A DNA stretch of 64,000 nucleotides from Methylocystis heyeri. GTDB lineage: Bacteria; Pseudomonadota; Alphaproteobacteria; Rhizobiales; Beijerinckiaceae. The translations under genes were made by a program, and so were the position numbers. Within the stretch, counting starts at the first letter, position 1, and every line of letters starts with the position of its first letter. Of this stretch, positions 1-10,017 are shown in pieces. Location of the stretch: assembly GCF_004802635.2 (NCBI RefSeq), contig NZ_CP046052.1, positions 62,001 to 126,000 on the forward strand, read 5' to 3'. Below the pieces are notes generated by a model. It worked only from the letters and a program-made list of their open reading frames with translations, searched no databases and had not been told where the DNA came from.

Positions 1-484
1 AGCGCCAGGCCAGCGTCGCTGTCGCGCCGAGCACGACGAGACAGGCCGGAACGAGGCCGAAGATCAGCGTGTCGCTCAACTGATCGAACGCCCACATGGC
101 CCGTGTAATCTTGCGCACTGTGGCGCCGGCGAAGGCGTTGGCGTGCCAGTCGGAGGAAAAGCGTTGCACTTTTGCGTAGGCGTCGCGCGTCAGCGCTTCC
201 ATGCCGGTCGTGACGAGCGGCACGAGCGCGAGGCCGAAGGTCTTGCGGCAAAGGTGGAAGCCGACGACGAGCGCGATCAGCGTCGCGAGCGCCAGAAGAG
301 GCGCGTCACCGCCGCGGTTCGAGTCGACCAGCGAATCGACGAGGCGGCCCGAAGCGATAGGGACGCTCAGGTCTATGGCGTTGGAGAGCAGGCGCGCGCC
401 GAGAATCAGCGCGAAGAGCCGCGGCGAGAGCAGCCAATAGCGAAGGGCGAAGCGAAGAGTCGCCAAATGCAGCGAGAAGGACAT
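1..484 (-). CDS. ABC exporter, N-terminal transmembrane part (partial)
   Basis: Translating the minus strand from the ATG at 482-484 gives an open frame that runs off the left edge of the window, about 161 codons. The protein starts MSFSLHLATLRFALRYW and then shows hydrophobic helices (LFALILGARLLSN, LLALATLIALVVGFHL, LIFGLVPACLVVLG) separated by a cytoplasmic-type stretch DAYAKVQRFSSDWHANAFAG. That arrangement is typical of the N-terminal membrane domain of ABC exporters of the MsbA/multidrug type, where such a coupling segment contacts the ATPase. The ATPase part would lie outside the window, so the substrate cannot be named. A GGA stands a few bases before the ATG as a weak ribosome site. 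Confidence 0.7.
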   Translation of the reverse strand, partial: MSFSLHLATLRFALRYWLLSPRLFALILGARLLSNAIDLSVPIASGRLVDSLVDSNRGGDAPLLALATLIALVVGFHLCRKTFGLALVPLVTTGMEALTRDAYAKVQRFSSDWHANAFAGATVRKITRAMWAFDQLSDTLIFGLVPACLVVLGATATLAWR

Positions 485-1271
485 GGGCGTTCCGTTAAAA
501 TGGAGAACAAAAGGCGCGGCGGAACTCGCAGGTTTCTACGAGCGGGCGCAGGCTTGCGACGAAACGATGGAGAAGGAAGCCGCGATGGCCTTGGCTAAAT
601 AAATCGCGAGGTGACGCGGGAGCGGCGCATATATCTGCGCAAAACAATCACGTCGGCGAGGGCTTTGCAGCGCACGTCATATCTGACCATGGCCAGCTCC
701 ATCGGCGAGGGCGTGATAACGTCTCACTCTACGTTAAAATCGAATGTTTTCGACGATCCGGGTCTTTAATTGAAGTCTATGGCGAAAAAATGACCTCTCC
801 GCTTCGAAGAGCGTCTTACGTGGGGTTCACAAAGCCGTGGCGAAAATCGCCGGCTCTTCTCCCAAAGAGACGGAAGAGTTCAAGCAGAAGCTGTTGCAGC
901 TCGACCGGATCAAAAGCGATGCTGGGGGGCGTCGGGGAACGCCAGGGTTCCTGGAATTTCTCCCGCGCCTTAGCCGTGGTCTTAAGACCATCGTACGACC
1001 TTAGTCCAGTTTACAGAGCCTGAACGGAGCGACAATATGCCGCCCGCTGGAGCATTTCTCGAGGCTTCCTCTGGAACCGCAGGGAATTTCCGCAACTTCG
1101 CCGAACCGGAGCGATCTTTATCGCTCCGCCGATCGGCGCACGGTCGAGCGGACAGCGCGAAAGATAAAGGGTCGAATTGGAGGCGGCTTTGGACCTATGC
1201 GCCGAAAGCCGGCCTCAATTCAAAGCATATCGAGCTTGGTTGCCTGAATCTGATTGAAGTTGGAGAGCGCG
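485..1271. other. Intergenic region, 787 bases
   Basis: This gap separates the leftward exporter gene from the rightward Rhs gene and should hold both promoters. I see no convincing RNA gene or strong terminator. The only protein-like stretch is the frameshifted remnant at 779-1004, described separately. Confidence 0.5.
779..1004 (+). pseudogene. Possible frameshifted small ORF remnant
   Basis: An ATG at 779 reads M-A-K-K and stops at once at TGA, just after a run of six A residues. Dropping one base at the A-run restores an open frame to TAG at 1002-1004. The shifted product includes SPKETEEFKQKLLQLDR and GTPGFLEFLPRLSRGLK, which looks like ordinary soluble protein. It could be a decayed gene, a slippage-dependent gene or chance. 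No family was recognised and the ribosome site is weak. Confidence 0.25.
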
Positions 1272-4200
1272 ATGTCGGGGCGATTGCGATCTGGCGCAGC
1301 GGCTGTTCTGCTGTGCGCCGTGGCGGCTTTTGTGGTTTTGGCTCTTGGGCCCTCGGTTGCCCGGGCGGAGCTGGAGAGCCCGGCGGCCATGGCCGCGGGG
1401 GCTGGCGTTCTTCCCGGTGGCGCGCATTTTGCCGAGCCCCTTGTGGCGATGGAGCCTGGAAGCCTGATCGACGAGCGGCTTCTGGAAAGAGCGCTGGCGC
1501 GTTACGAGCGCCGCGCCGAAGCCGACGATTTTTCGGCGCTTACCCGATATCTCGCGCATCATCCTCATTCGCCGTGGGCCGTCGCGCTGCAGGTCAATCT
1601 GGGGCTCGAATACAAGCATTACGGCTATCTCTCCCAGGCGCTCGATGTGTGGGAGCAGGCCTGGCGGGAGGGCAGGGCGGCAACCGGCCAGTATCGCAAG
1701 GCGCTGGTGGATCGCGGCGTCGGCGAACTGGTCCTGCTTCACGCCCAGCTCGGCCATCGCGAGCGCGTGAAGGAGCTGCTGGCGGAGATCGGGGATCGCC
1801 CGGTCGCCAATCCCGGCGGCGAATGGGTGCAGAAGGCGCGCGAGAATCTCTGGGTGATGGAGAACGAGCCCAAGCATGTCTTTCTTTGCGGGCCGCTCGC
1901 GCTCAAATTCCTGATGATCGAAGAGGGAACGACGCCGGAGAAGGTCAGGTTCATCAACCTCTACCGCGCGGGTCCGCAGGGCGTGAGCCTTGCGGAGCTG
2001 GCGCGTCTCGCGAATGACGCGAAAGTGGCGCTGGCTCCCGTGTTCCGCGAGCCCGGCCAGCCAGTCCCGACGCATGCGATCGTGCATTGGAAAACAGGGC
2101 ATTTTTCCGCGATTCTCCGTTCCGAGAAGGGCGGCTACATCGTCAAGGACCCCGTGCTCGGCCAAAATCCCCACTGGGTGTCCGCCGCGGCGATAGACAA
2201 GGAAGCGACCGGCTATTTTCTGGCGCCGCCCGCCGCAGTCGAGAACGCCGGCTGGCGCCGCGTCGAAGCCGGGGAAGGCGGCGAAGTCTTTGGCGCGGGT
2301 CCGGTCAATGGTCCAGATCCGAACAATGGCGGCCCGGGCGCCGGGGGCGACGGCGGCGATGGGGGAGATGGCGGGGGAGACGGTTCCGGCTGCGGCATGT
2401 GCAAATACGACATCGCCGAACTCGCGATCGCGGTCACGATGTCCGACCAGCCTATGCCATATAAGGCGCCTTTCGGTCCGTCACCCACCATCAAGCTCAG
2501 GTACAATCAGCGCGAAGCCAGTCAGCCCGCAGTGTTCGGTTACTTCAACATCAGTCCGAACTGGACGATGAGCTGGACCAGATTCATCCAGGACGACCCT
2601 GCCAACGCCGGGCAAAGCGTCATGCGCTATTTCCCGAACGGAGACTCCTGGAGCTATTCCGGCTTCAGCGCCGCGACAGGCGTCTTCGCGCCGGAAGAAT
2701 CGGACGCTTCCGTCCTGGTGATGACCTCGACCAATCCGATCGTCTACCAGCGCCAGTTGCGCGATGGCGGGGTCGAAACCTACAGCCAGTCGGACGGCGC
2801 CGCGGGCTATCCGCGCAACGTGTTTCTCACCAGCATAACCGATCCGCAGGGCAATACGCTGCGGCTCAATTACACGATCTCGGGCGGGCATGTGCTGCTG
2901 TCGTCGCTGACCGACGCCACCGGCAGGAACACCACATTCACCTACGGAAGCACGGTCTCCAATCTCCTGATCACCAAGATCACCGATCCTTTCGGGCGCA
3001 GCGCGACGCTGACCTATGACGCCAGCGGGAGGCTGAGCTCGATAACCGACGTCGTCGGCATTACTTCGTCTTTCGCCTATGACGCCTCGTCGCTGGTGAA
3101 CGCGCTCACGACTCCCTATGGGACGACGCAGTTCGTCTATGGCGGCACGGGCAATACGCGCTTTGTTCAGGTGACTGATCCGCTCGGCCTGAGCGAGCGC
3201 GAGGAAAGCCTGCAGCCGGCGCCGGTGGCCTTTTCAGATCCGCTGGCCCCGCCCAGCATGAATGTGTTCAACGCCTATCTCAATTATCGCAACAGCTTCC
3301 ACTGGGACAAACATCAATATGGCGTCGCCGGCTGCACGCCGAGCGGCGGGTGCAATTACAACGCCGGGCGCAACACGCATTTTTATCACGACGCCCAGAA
3401 CATCAACATCGAATGGTATCAGGTCGAGGCGGTCAAGCAGCCGCTGGAGACCCGGGTATGGTACAACTACCCAGGGCAGAGCCAGAACGTCAACAACGGG
3501 ACATATGACCAGCCGAGCGCCGTGGGGCGGATCGTCGACGGCAGCGCGTCGCAGGTTTTGCAGAGGACCTACAACGCTTCCGGCAATCCCACCCAGGCTA
3601 TCGATCCCGTCGGCCGCACCACCAACCTGACCTATGACGCCAATCTCATCGACCTCACGCAGGTGCAGCAGGTCGTCAATTCCACGCCGCAGACCATCGC
3701 GACCTATAGCTACAACAGCCAGCATCGGCCGGCGACCTATACCGACGCGGCGGGGCAGGTGACGCAATACGCCTACAACGCCGCCGGGGAGCTGACGAAG
3801 GCGACCTTGCCGGGCGGACTGGTGTGGAGCCTCTCTTACGACGCTCTCGGCCGGCTGACCGGAATCGTCAATCCGAAAGGCGCCACGCAGGCCAGTTATA
3901 GCTACGACGGTTTCGACCGCGTCGCCACCGCGACGGATTCGGAAGGCTATGTTCTCGCTTATGCCTATGACGCGCTCAATCGCATCACGAAAATCACCTA
4001 CCCCGACGGCACGACGCGGCAATATGCCTACGACAAGCTCGATCTCGCTTCGGTCACGGACCGAGAAGGCCGCACGACCTCCTATAAATATGATGCCGAT
4101 CGCCGGCTGATTTCGACGACCGATGCACTCGGCGCCGTGACGCGCTACGACTATTGGGAGAACGGCAAGCTCAAATCGATAACGGACCCCAAGGGCAATG

Positions 4201-6098
4201 TGACGAGCTGGACCATCGACGTCGAGGGTCGACCCGCGACCAAGCGATACGCCGACGGCTCGACGACGGTGTACAGCTACGACGACGGCGGGCGGCTGAA
4301 ATCGGTGCGGGACGCGCTGGGTCAGATCAAGCAATACAGCTACACCCTGGACAATCGTTTCGCCACGATCGGCTACAGCTATCCGGTCAATCCGACGCCG
4401 GGGGTTTCATTCTCCTACGATCCTTACTTCCCGCGCCTTTCGAGCATGATCGACGGCAATGGCGCGACAAGCTGGAGCTATGTGCCGCCGGGAACCAACG
4501 GGGCGCTTTCGCTGCAGGGCGAGAGCGGTCCGATGGGGGCGGTGAACTACAGCTACGACGCTCTCGGGCGGGTGACGGGCCGCACTGTCGCGGGGACGGC
4601 GGAGAGCTTCCAATATGACGAGCTCAACCGGCTGATCGGACATATCGATCCGCTGGGGCAGTTTGCGCTGGGTTATCTCGGCCAGACCGGGCAGATCGCG
4701 AGCCGCGCGCAAACCGCGGGGGGCGTCTACCCGGCGCAGACCAGCTGGTCCTATCTCGACAATCTCGGGGACAGGCGTCTCGCCTCCATCGTCAACGCCG
4801 GAATGCGGCGGTTCGATTACGCGACGACAGTGGAGGGGCTGATCACGGGCGCGACCGAGAACAGGACGCGCCACTGGGGCTTCGGCTACGACGCCGACAG
4901 CCGTCTGACCAGCGCGAACTACTCCAACGGACTCGACTACCGTCTTGCGCTCGATCCCGTCGGCAATGTCGCCGGGTTCCGCAATGGAGCGCGGACACGA
5001 AGCTTCGCCTACAACGGCCTCAACGAGCTGACGCAGGAGACCGTGGGGGCGAGCGTGGAGAATTTCGTCTACGACGCCGACGGCGATCTCGTCTCGGACG
5101 GGCAGCGCAGCTATGCCTATGACGCGGAGAACCGTCTGGTCGGGATCGGCTATGCCGGCAGCAGCGCGACGACGAGCTTTTCCTATGACGGGCTCGGCCG
5201 GCGCACCTCGATCGTCGAGACCACGGCGGGCCGGACGCTGGTCAATCTCTATCAGTGGTGCGGGGCGCGGATCTGCCGGCGCAGCACGGCGACCGGATCG
5301 ACTCTGCGGCTCTATTACGACGAGGGCGAAGCGCTGACCTCGAGCGGGCAGAACATCTATTACGGCCCCGACCAGATCGGCTCGACGCGCAATTACGCCG
5401 TGGCGAGCGCCAATGGCGCGACGGTGAAGGCGATCGACTTCGATCCTTTCGGAAATGCTCTGACCAGCCTGCCGCTGCCGCTCCCGTCCTCGCCGACGCC
5501 GGACTTCCTCTTCGCCGGAATGTTCCGTCACGGCGAAAGCTCGCTCTACCTCACCCAGTTTAGAGCCTACGATCCCCAGACCGCCAGATGGACGTCGCGT
5601 GATCCGCTGGGGGAGAAAGCCGACATGGGTCCCACCGGAGCGGGGGGCGTGACCAGCTTTGTGTTTCCGACGCCGCTGGGAAATCGACCGGTTCCGACGC
5701 AGTTCACGGCTTTTACAAGCCGGGAGGCCGCCACTACCGCCGGGATGGCGTCGGCTGTCCACATGCCGGAGCTTGCTGGCGTCGAGAGCAACCTCTTCTC
5801 CTATGCGTTCGCCGATCCTGTGAACGTAATCGATCCAACCGGCTTGGATGGGTGGCAGCCGGTAGGCGGCCTCTCAGGAATATACGCAGGAGCCTTTGCT
5901 GGCTTTGCACTGGGTGGGGGCCCGGTGGGCGCCATCATAGGCGGAATTGTTGGGGGCTATCTAGGTGGAACCCCTCAAGGAGGATACGGCGGGGGCAGTT
6001 GTTCTGCCGGGTCTGGAGGCGGTTCTGACGCCGGCGCCGGCGACGGGTCAAACAATGGCGGCGGAGGGGGGTTCCATTCTCATATGAACGGCATGTGA
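1272..6098 (+). CDS. Secreted Rhs/YD-repeat protein with N-terminal C39-like peptidase domain
   Basis: I chose the ATG at 1272 because GGAGAG lies just upstream and a signal peptide follows (hydrophobic AAAVLLCAVAAFVVLALG, then ARA). The protein is 1608 residues. Residues 40-200 look like TPR-type helices. A C39-like papain-fold domain follows, with FLCGPLALKF (Cys206), GHFSAIL (His277) and VKDPVLG (Asp293), the order and spacing of a C39 triad; the usual oxyanion-hole Gln before the Cys is not evident. A Gly/Asp-rich linker leads to many YD repeats (for example YDALGRLTGI) and a canonical Rhs core end (LTQFRAYDPQTARWTSRDPLG, NVIDPTGLDG). The tip after the core is only about 75 residues, a glycine zipper (GAIIGGIVGGYLGG) and a Gly/Ser tail. 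Two secreted paralogs follow on the same strand. It is probably exported by Sec; its role is unknown. Confidence 0.85.
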   Translation: MSGRLRSGAAAVLLCAVAAFVVLALGPSVARAELESPAAMAAGAGVLPGGAHFAEPLVAMEPGSLIDERLLERALARYERRAEADDFSALTRYLAHHPHSPWAVALQVNLGLEYKHYGYLSQALDVWEQAWREGRAATGQYRKALVDRGVGELVLLHAQLGHRERVKELLAEIGDRPVANPGGEWVQKARENLWVMENEPKHVFLCGPLALKFLMIEEGTTPEKVRFINLYRAGPQGVSLAELARLANDAKVALAPVFREPGQPVPTHAIVHWKTGHFSAILRSEKGGYIVKDPVLGQNPHWVSAAAIDKEATGYFLAPPAAVENAGWRRVEAGEGGEVFGAGPVNGPDPNNGGPGAGGDGGDGGDGGGDGSGCGMCKYDIAELAIAVTMSDQPMPYKAPFGPSPTIKLRYNQREASQPAVFGYFNISPNWTMSWTRFIQDDPANAGQSVMRYFPNGDSWSYSGFSAATGVFAPEESDASVLVMTSTNPIVYQRQLRDGGVETYSQSDGAAGYPRNVFLTSITDPQGNTLRLNYTISGGHVLLSSLTDATGRNTTFTYGSTVSNLLITKITDPFGRSATLTYDASGRLSSITDVVGITSSFAYDASSLVNALTTPYGTTQFVYGGTGNTRFVQVTDPLGLSEREESLQPAPVAFSDPLAPPSMNVFNAYLNYRNSFHWDKHQYGVAGCTPSGGCNYNAGRNTHFYHDAQNINIEWYQVEAVKQPLETRVWYNYPGQSQNVNNGTYDQPSAVGRIVDGSASQVLQRTYNASGNPTQAIDPVGRTTNLTYDANLIDLTQVQQVVNSTPQTIATYSYNSQHRPATYTDAAGQVTQYAYNAAGELTKATLPGGLVWSLSYDALGRLTGIVNPKGATQASYSYDGFDRVATATDSEGYVLAYAYDALNRITKITYPDGTTRQYAYDKLDLASVTDREGRTTSYKYDADRRLISTTDALGAVTRYDYWENGKLKSITDPKGNVTSWTIDVEGRPATKRYADGSTTVYSYDDGGRLKSVRDALGQIKQYSYTLDNRFATIGYSYPVNPTPGVSFSYDPYFPRLSSMIDGNGATSWSYVPPGTNGALSLQGESGPMGAVNYSYDALGRVTGRTVAGTAESFQYDELNRLIGHIDPLGQFALGYLGQTGQIASRAQTAGGVYPAQTSWSYLDNLGDRRLASIVNAGMRRFDYATTVEGLITGATENRTRHWGFGYDADSRLTSANYSNGLDYRLALDPVGNVAGFRNGARTRSFAYNGLNELTQETVGASVENFVYDADGDLVSDGQRSYAYDAENRLVGIGYAGSSATTSFSYDGLGRRTSIVETTAGRTLVNLYQWCGARICRRSTATGSTLRLYYDEGEALTSSGQNIYYGPDQIGSTRNYAVASANGATVKAIDFDPFGNALTSLPLPLPSSPTPDFLFAGMFRHGESSLYLTQFRAYDPQTARWTSRDPLGEKADMGPTGAGGVTSFVFPTPLGNRPVPTQFTAFTSREAATTAGMASAVHMPELAGVESNLFSYAFADPVNVIDPTGLDGWQPVGGLSGIYAGAFAGFALGGGPVGAIIGGIVGGYLGGTPQGGYGGGSCSAGSGGGSDAGAGDGSNNGGGGGFHSHMNGM

Positions 6099-6181
6099 TC
6101 GGAGGCAGGACAGCCTGGCCTAGAGACCATCAGGGGCGTCGGAGCCCGCAACTCAGCTTGCAGGACATATGGAGGGGTGAA

Positions 6182-7981
6182 ATGTCGGAGCCTTGGGATT
6201 ACCCCTACAAGCTCTTTCGCAGGACGCTGACGTTCGCAGCGCTGACGCTCGTAGCCGTCGCTTCAGCGAGCGCCGCGGAAGTCTCGCCCGTCAACTCCGT
6301 CGACCCCGGTCACGGCGCCCCCGCCGCGGCGGCGGCGGCGACGCGCAAAGTTGTTTTGAGCGCGCTGCCGAACGCCACGGAAGCGGAGTTGTTTCTTCGC
6401 CCGCGCGGCGTGCTCGGGCCGCTGACGGGCGCCTCCGCCGCAGAATACGCGCGGCGGAAAGCGATCGCCGCGAGCCGCGTCGGCCGCCCGCTCGAAGCGC
6501 CGAGGACCCCCACTCCGCCGACGAAGGTCGGTTCGGGCGGTCCTCAGCCGCTCACGCCCTCGCCCAAGGTCAGCTTCGCAGGCAACGGGCAGGCCGATTG
6601 CGCCGGCGCCACGCCGCCGAAGACGCCCTCCGATCAGGCGCTCGCGATCGGCGACGCCGCGTCGCCGGTGGTGCAGGTCAACAACGACTGTCTTTCGGTG
6701 TGGTCTCCGACAGGAACGCGTCTGCTCGGTCCCAAGACCTTGCAGAGCTTCGCCGGGCTCGCGGCCAACGAGGCGGTGTTCGATCCCCGCGTCCTTTACG
6801 ACTGGTACAACCATCGTTTCATTCTCGCCTTCGGCGACAGCGATCTGGTCGGCGCGTCCTATTACGACATCGCGGTCAGCGCGACCGACGATCCGACCGG
6901 CAGCTGGTACGTCTATCGTTTCGCGACGCCGTCGCGCGGCAGCGCATACAATGACTTCATTCGATTGGGTCAGGACAGGCAGGGGGTTTATCTCGCCTCC
7001 AACCTGTTCAATCTCAGCGGCGGCGCCGTCGGGGCCTTTCTTTACGAAGAATGGGTGTTTCTGCCCAAATCCGCGCTCTACGCCGGAACGCTGGGCTCGA
7101 ACTACTGGCATCAGTCCGGCATGCAGGCTTATGGCCTTTACACCGACTCGACGCAGCCCGCCAATGTCTGGAGCCCCTACGACAATCCCCGGGCGGAGTT
7201 TCTGGTCGGCTCGTTCAACATGAATTACGGCGGCGGGAACTGCGTCAACAACTGCAGCGGGCTGGTGGTTTGGGCGATCGCCAATCCTTTCGGCTGGATC
7301 AACGGCGGTCCCTCTCCGGAAGTGAGCTCGGTTTGCTGCGCCGGCACGAGCAGCTATTCCCTGCCGCCCAACGCCAGCCAGCCGGGGGCGCCGAACTCGA
7401 TCGAGACGCTCGACGTCCGCATCACCGGGCAGGTGACATATAAATCGGGAGTGCTCCACGCCGCGCTGACGACCGGCGACACCACATGGTCGGACGTTCT
7501 GATCTACCGTATCCTGCCCTCCCTCACGAATGAAGACACGCGTTGCTCGGGACAATATCAGTTCTTGTGTCCGCAAATTGGCAACGCCTGGACTATCGAG
7601 GAAGCCAGGGCGAATTATAACGGCAATTTCGCTTTCTATCCGACGCCGCAGCCCGATCTCGAAGGCAATGTCCTCACCGTCTTCAATTTCTCGGGGCCGA
7701 GCTGCGCCATTTGCTATCCCGGCGTCGGCTTCGGGCTGAGCCGCGCTGCGAGCAACGGCGGATGGGCGGATTATGGCCTGCTGGTCGCGCCGGGCCAGGC
7801 TCCCTACAAATCCGTTTATTGGGGACGCTATACCGCCGCCGCTCCTCTCGGCGTGGGCTTTGTGAGCAATGGCGCCGTGGCCGTTCCGGGCGCCGGATTC
7901 GCCGGTTCTTATGTCGCAGCAAACGGCAATTGGGCCACGCAGATCGGCGACGCCGCCTATACGGCGCAGAGCCAGCCTTGA
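6182..7981 (+). CDS. Secreted protein of unknown function, paralog A
   Basis: The ATG at 6182 is preceded by GGAGGGG. The 599-residue product has an N-terminal hydrophobic export signal (LTFAALTLVAVASASAA) and then a proline/alanine-rich region. The main body is shared almost block by block with the next gene: SDQALAIGD, DCLSVWSPTGTRLLGPK, FDPRVLYDWYNHRFILAFGD, NDFIRLGQDRQGVY, SPYDNPRAEFLVGSFNMN and LPPNASQPGAPNSI. Repeated aromatic blades and the DxxxR...RFIL pattern recall beta-propeller-like extracellular proteins, but I could not assign a family. Paired cysteines (NCVNNC, CCAG, CAIC) would suit disulfides outside the cytoplasm. It lies 83 bases after the Rhs gene, so co-transcription is likely. 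Confidence 0.8.
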   Translation: MSEPWDYPYKLFRRTLTFAALTLVAVASASAAEVSPVNSVDPGHGAPAAAAAATRKVVLSALPNATEAELFLRPRGVLGPLTGASAAEYARRKAIAASRVGRPLEAPRTPTPPTKVGSGGPQPLTPSPKVSFAGNGQADCAGATPPKTPSDQALAIGDAASPVVQVNNDCLSVWSPTGTRLLGPKTLQSFAGLAANEAVFDPRVLYDWYNHRFILAFGDSDLVGASYYDIAVSATDDPTGSWYVYRFATPSRGSAYNDFIRLGQDRQGVYLASNLFNLSGGAVGAFLYEEWVFLPKSALYAGTLGSNYWHQSGMQAYGLYTDSTQPANVWSPYDNPRAEFLVGSFNMNYGGGNCVNNCSGLVVWAIANPFGWINGGPSPEVSSVCCAGTSSYSLPPNASQPGAPNSIETLDVRITGQVTYKSGVLHAALTTGDTTWSDVLIYRILPSLTNEDTRCSGQYQFLCPQIGNAWTIEEARANYNGNFAFYPTPQPDLEGNVLTVFNFSGPSCAICYPGVGFGLSRAASNGGWADYGLLVAPGQAPYKSVYWGRYTAAAPLGVGFVSNGAVAVPGAGFAGSYVAANGNWATQIGDAAYTAQSQP

Positions 7982-8001
7982 TGCCGCCGACGGGGGAAGT
8001 G

Positions 8002-9795
8002 ATGTTGATGCTTATTGAAACGACTTTGCTTCGTGCGGTTCTGAATGCGACGGTCGCCGCGGCCTCCCTGGCGATAATATCGCCATGCGCCGGCGCCGCC
8101 GAAACGTCGCCGCTCCAGTTCAGCGTCGAACGCAGCGCGGCGGCGCCAGCGCCCGTCGCGGTCCGCCAGATCAGACTGAACGCGCTGCCCGACGCCTCCG
8201 CCGCGGATATGGCGGCTCGGCCGCAGTTCCGGGTCGGCCCTCTGACGGGCGCCTCGGCCGAGGTCTTCGCCGAACGCAAGGCGCTCGCGGCGAAGGGGGG
8301 AGCTCCAGCGCCGCGCGCCCAACCGGACGGCTCCGCAACCGTAAGGCCGCCGGTCGAGCGGCCGGCGGGAATTGCTCCTGCAAGCGCTCCCATACAAACC
8401 AGTTTCGCCGGCAACACCGAAAAGGATTGCGCCCGCGCGGCGCCGTCCGATCAGGCGCTCGCGGTCGGCGACGGCAGCGAACCAATATTGCAGGTCAATC
8501 AGGATTGCGTCTCGGTATGGTCCCCGAGCGGAACGCGGCTGCTCGGCCCCAAAACATTGCAGGCTTTCGCCGGATTGCCGGCCTCCGCCTATGTGTTCGA
8601 TCCCCGCGCGCTCTATGACTGGCACAATCATCGGTTCATTCTGGCGTTCGGCGACAGCGATCTCGTCGGCAGCAGCTATTACGACATCGCCGTGAGCCAG
8701 AGCGACGATCCTACCGGGCTCTGGAGCGTCTGGCGTTTCCCCACTCCGAGCCAAAGCCAGGTCCTGAACGACTTCATACGTCTGGGGCAGGACAGGCAGG
8801 GCGTCTATATTGCTTCGAACCTGTTTCCGATGATGGGCTCGTGCTGCGGCTCCTTCCTGTGGGAGGAGTGGGTGCTGCTGCCGAAGTCGCAGCTCTACTC
8901 GGGCGGCCCGCTCAGCTATTGGTATTTGTCGGGCATCCAGGCCTACAACCAGTATACCGACTCGACCCAGCCCGTTAACGTATGGAGTCCCTACGACAAT
9001 CCCCGCGCGGAGTTTCTGGTCGGTTCGTTCAACATGAACTACGGCGGCGGCAACTGCGTCACAGGCTGCGGCAATCTGTTGAACTGGGCAATTTCCAACC
9101 AGTTCGGCTGGCTGAACGGCAATCTTTACCCGCCTGTGGTTTCGGCCTGGGTCAGCGGCTCATTCACTTATTATCTGCCGCCCAACGCCAGCCAGCCCGG
9201 CGCGCCGAATTCGATCGACACCTTGGATACGAGGATCACGGGCCAGGCGACCTATAACAGCGGCTTTCTTTACGCCGCGCTCACGACGGCCGACAACAGC
9301 TGGTCGGATATTCAATCCTACAGAATTGCGCCGATGCTCGGCAATGAAGATCCAAATTGTGCGGGCGCGTTTGCCGGCGATTGTCCCCGTATGATCGGCG
9401 CCCTGACCGTGGACTCGAAATACATCAGCGGAAACGGCAATTTCTATTACTACCCGACGCCTCAATCGGATTTGGAGGGCAATGTCACGGTCGTCTACAA
9501 TTTCTCCGGCCCGAGCTGCGCCAATTGTTTTCCGAGCGTCGGTTACGTGACCGAGCGCGTCACCCAGCCCAACCAGACCTTCTATGACAACGGGCAGCTC
9601 TTCGGAACCGGCGCGGCGCGCTATCTCCAGCCGGCGTGGGGCAGATATACTGCCGCGGCCGCGGCGAAGCTCGGTTACGGAACCGGCGGCGTCGATACGC
9701 CCGGAATTTGGGTCGCGGGCGCCTTCGCCAAGCCCGATGGAAGCTGGGCGACCCAGATCGGCTATACCGGATTCACGACCCCGAACCAGCCATGA
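8002..9795 (+). CDS. Secreted protein of unknown function, paralog B
   Basis: I prefer ATG 8002 because GGGGGAAG lies directly upstream. An alternative ATG at 7981 overlaps the stop of the preceding gene (TGATG), so the two genes are probably translationally coupled either way. The product of 597 residues has a signal peptide (VLNATVAAASLAIISPCAGAA) and the same conserved blocks as paralog A, including DQALAVGD, DCVSVWSPSGTRLLGPK, YDWHNHRFILAFGDSDLVG and SPYDNPRAEFLVGSFNMN. Identity with paralog A is clearly above half over the core by eye, which indicates a tandem duplication. The conserved cysteines are retained. The function is unknown; a strong terminator follows, ending the Rhs-associated transcription unit. 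Confidence 0.8.
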   Translation: MLMLIETTLLRAVLNATVAAASLAIISPCAGAAETSPLQFSVERSAAAPAPVAVRQIRLNALPDASAADMAARPQFRVGPLTGASAEVFAERKALAAKGGAPAPRAQPDGSATVRPPVERPAGIAPASAPIQTSFAGNTEKDCARAAPSDQALAVGDGSEPILQVNQDCVSVWSPSGTRLLGPKTLQAFAGLPASAYVFDPRALYDWHNHRFILAFGDSDLVGSSYYDIAVSQSDDPTGLWSVWRFPTPSQSQVLNDFIRLGQDRQGVYIASNLFPMMGSCCGSFLWEEWVLLPKSQLYSGGPLSYWYLSGIQAYNQYTDSTQPVNVWSPYDNPRAEFLVGSFNMNYGGGNCVTGCGNLLNWAISNQFGWLNGNLYPPVVSAWVSGSFTYYLPPNASQPGAPNSIDTLDTRITGQATYNSGFLYAALTTADNSWSDIQSYRIAPMLGNEDPNCAGAFAGDCPRMIGALTVDSKYISGNGNFYYYPTPQSDLEGNVTVVYNFSGPSCANCFPSVGYVTERVTQPNQTFYDNGQLFGTGAARYLQPAWGRYTAAAAAKLGYGTGGVDTPGIWVAGAFAKPDGSWATQIGYTGFTTPNQP

Positions 9796-9800
9796 GGCGT

Positions 9801-9840
9801 AGAGCCCTGCCGCGCAAAATGCGGGCAGGGCTCTATTTTG
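9801..9840 (+). terminator. Rho-independent terminator after paralog B
   Basis: The arms AGAGCCCTGCC (9801-9811) and GGCAGGGCTCT (9824-9834) form an 11-bp GC-rich stem followed by ATTTTG. It lies six bases after the stop of paralog B. Confidence 0.8.
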
Positions 9841-10017
9841 CGCCAGGAAAAGCGAGCGCCAGGCTTGCGGTTTTGTGTGCGATTGGCCGACGATGCACGA
9901 TCGAGAAGACCGTCGACAAACGCCCGGGCGCTTCCTCCAGAAGGCGACGCCCGGTAGCCGATCGTGGTGACCGGCGCGCAATTTCGCGGCGGCCACGCAA
10001 AATTTGGAGTGCGCCCC

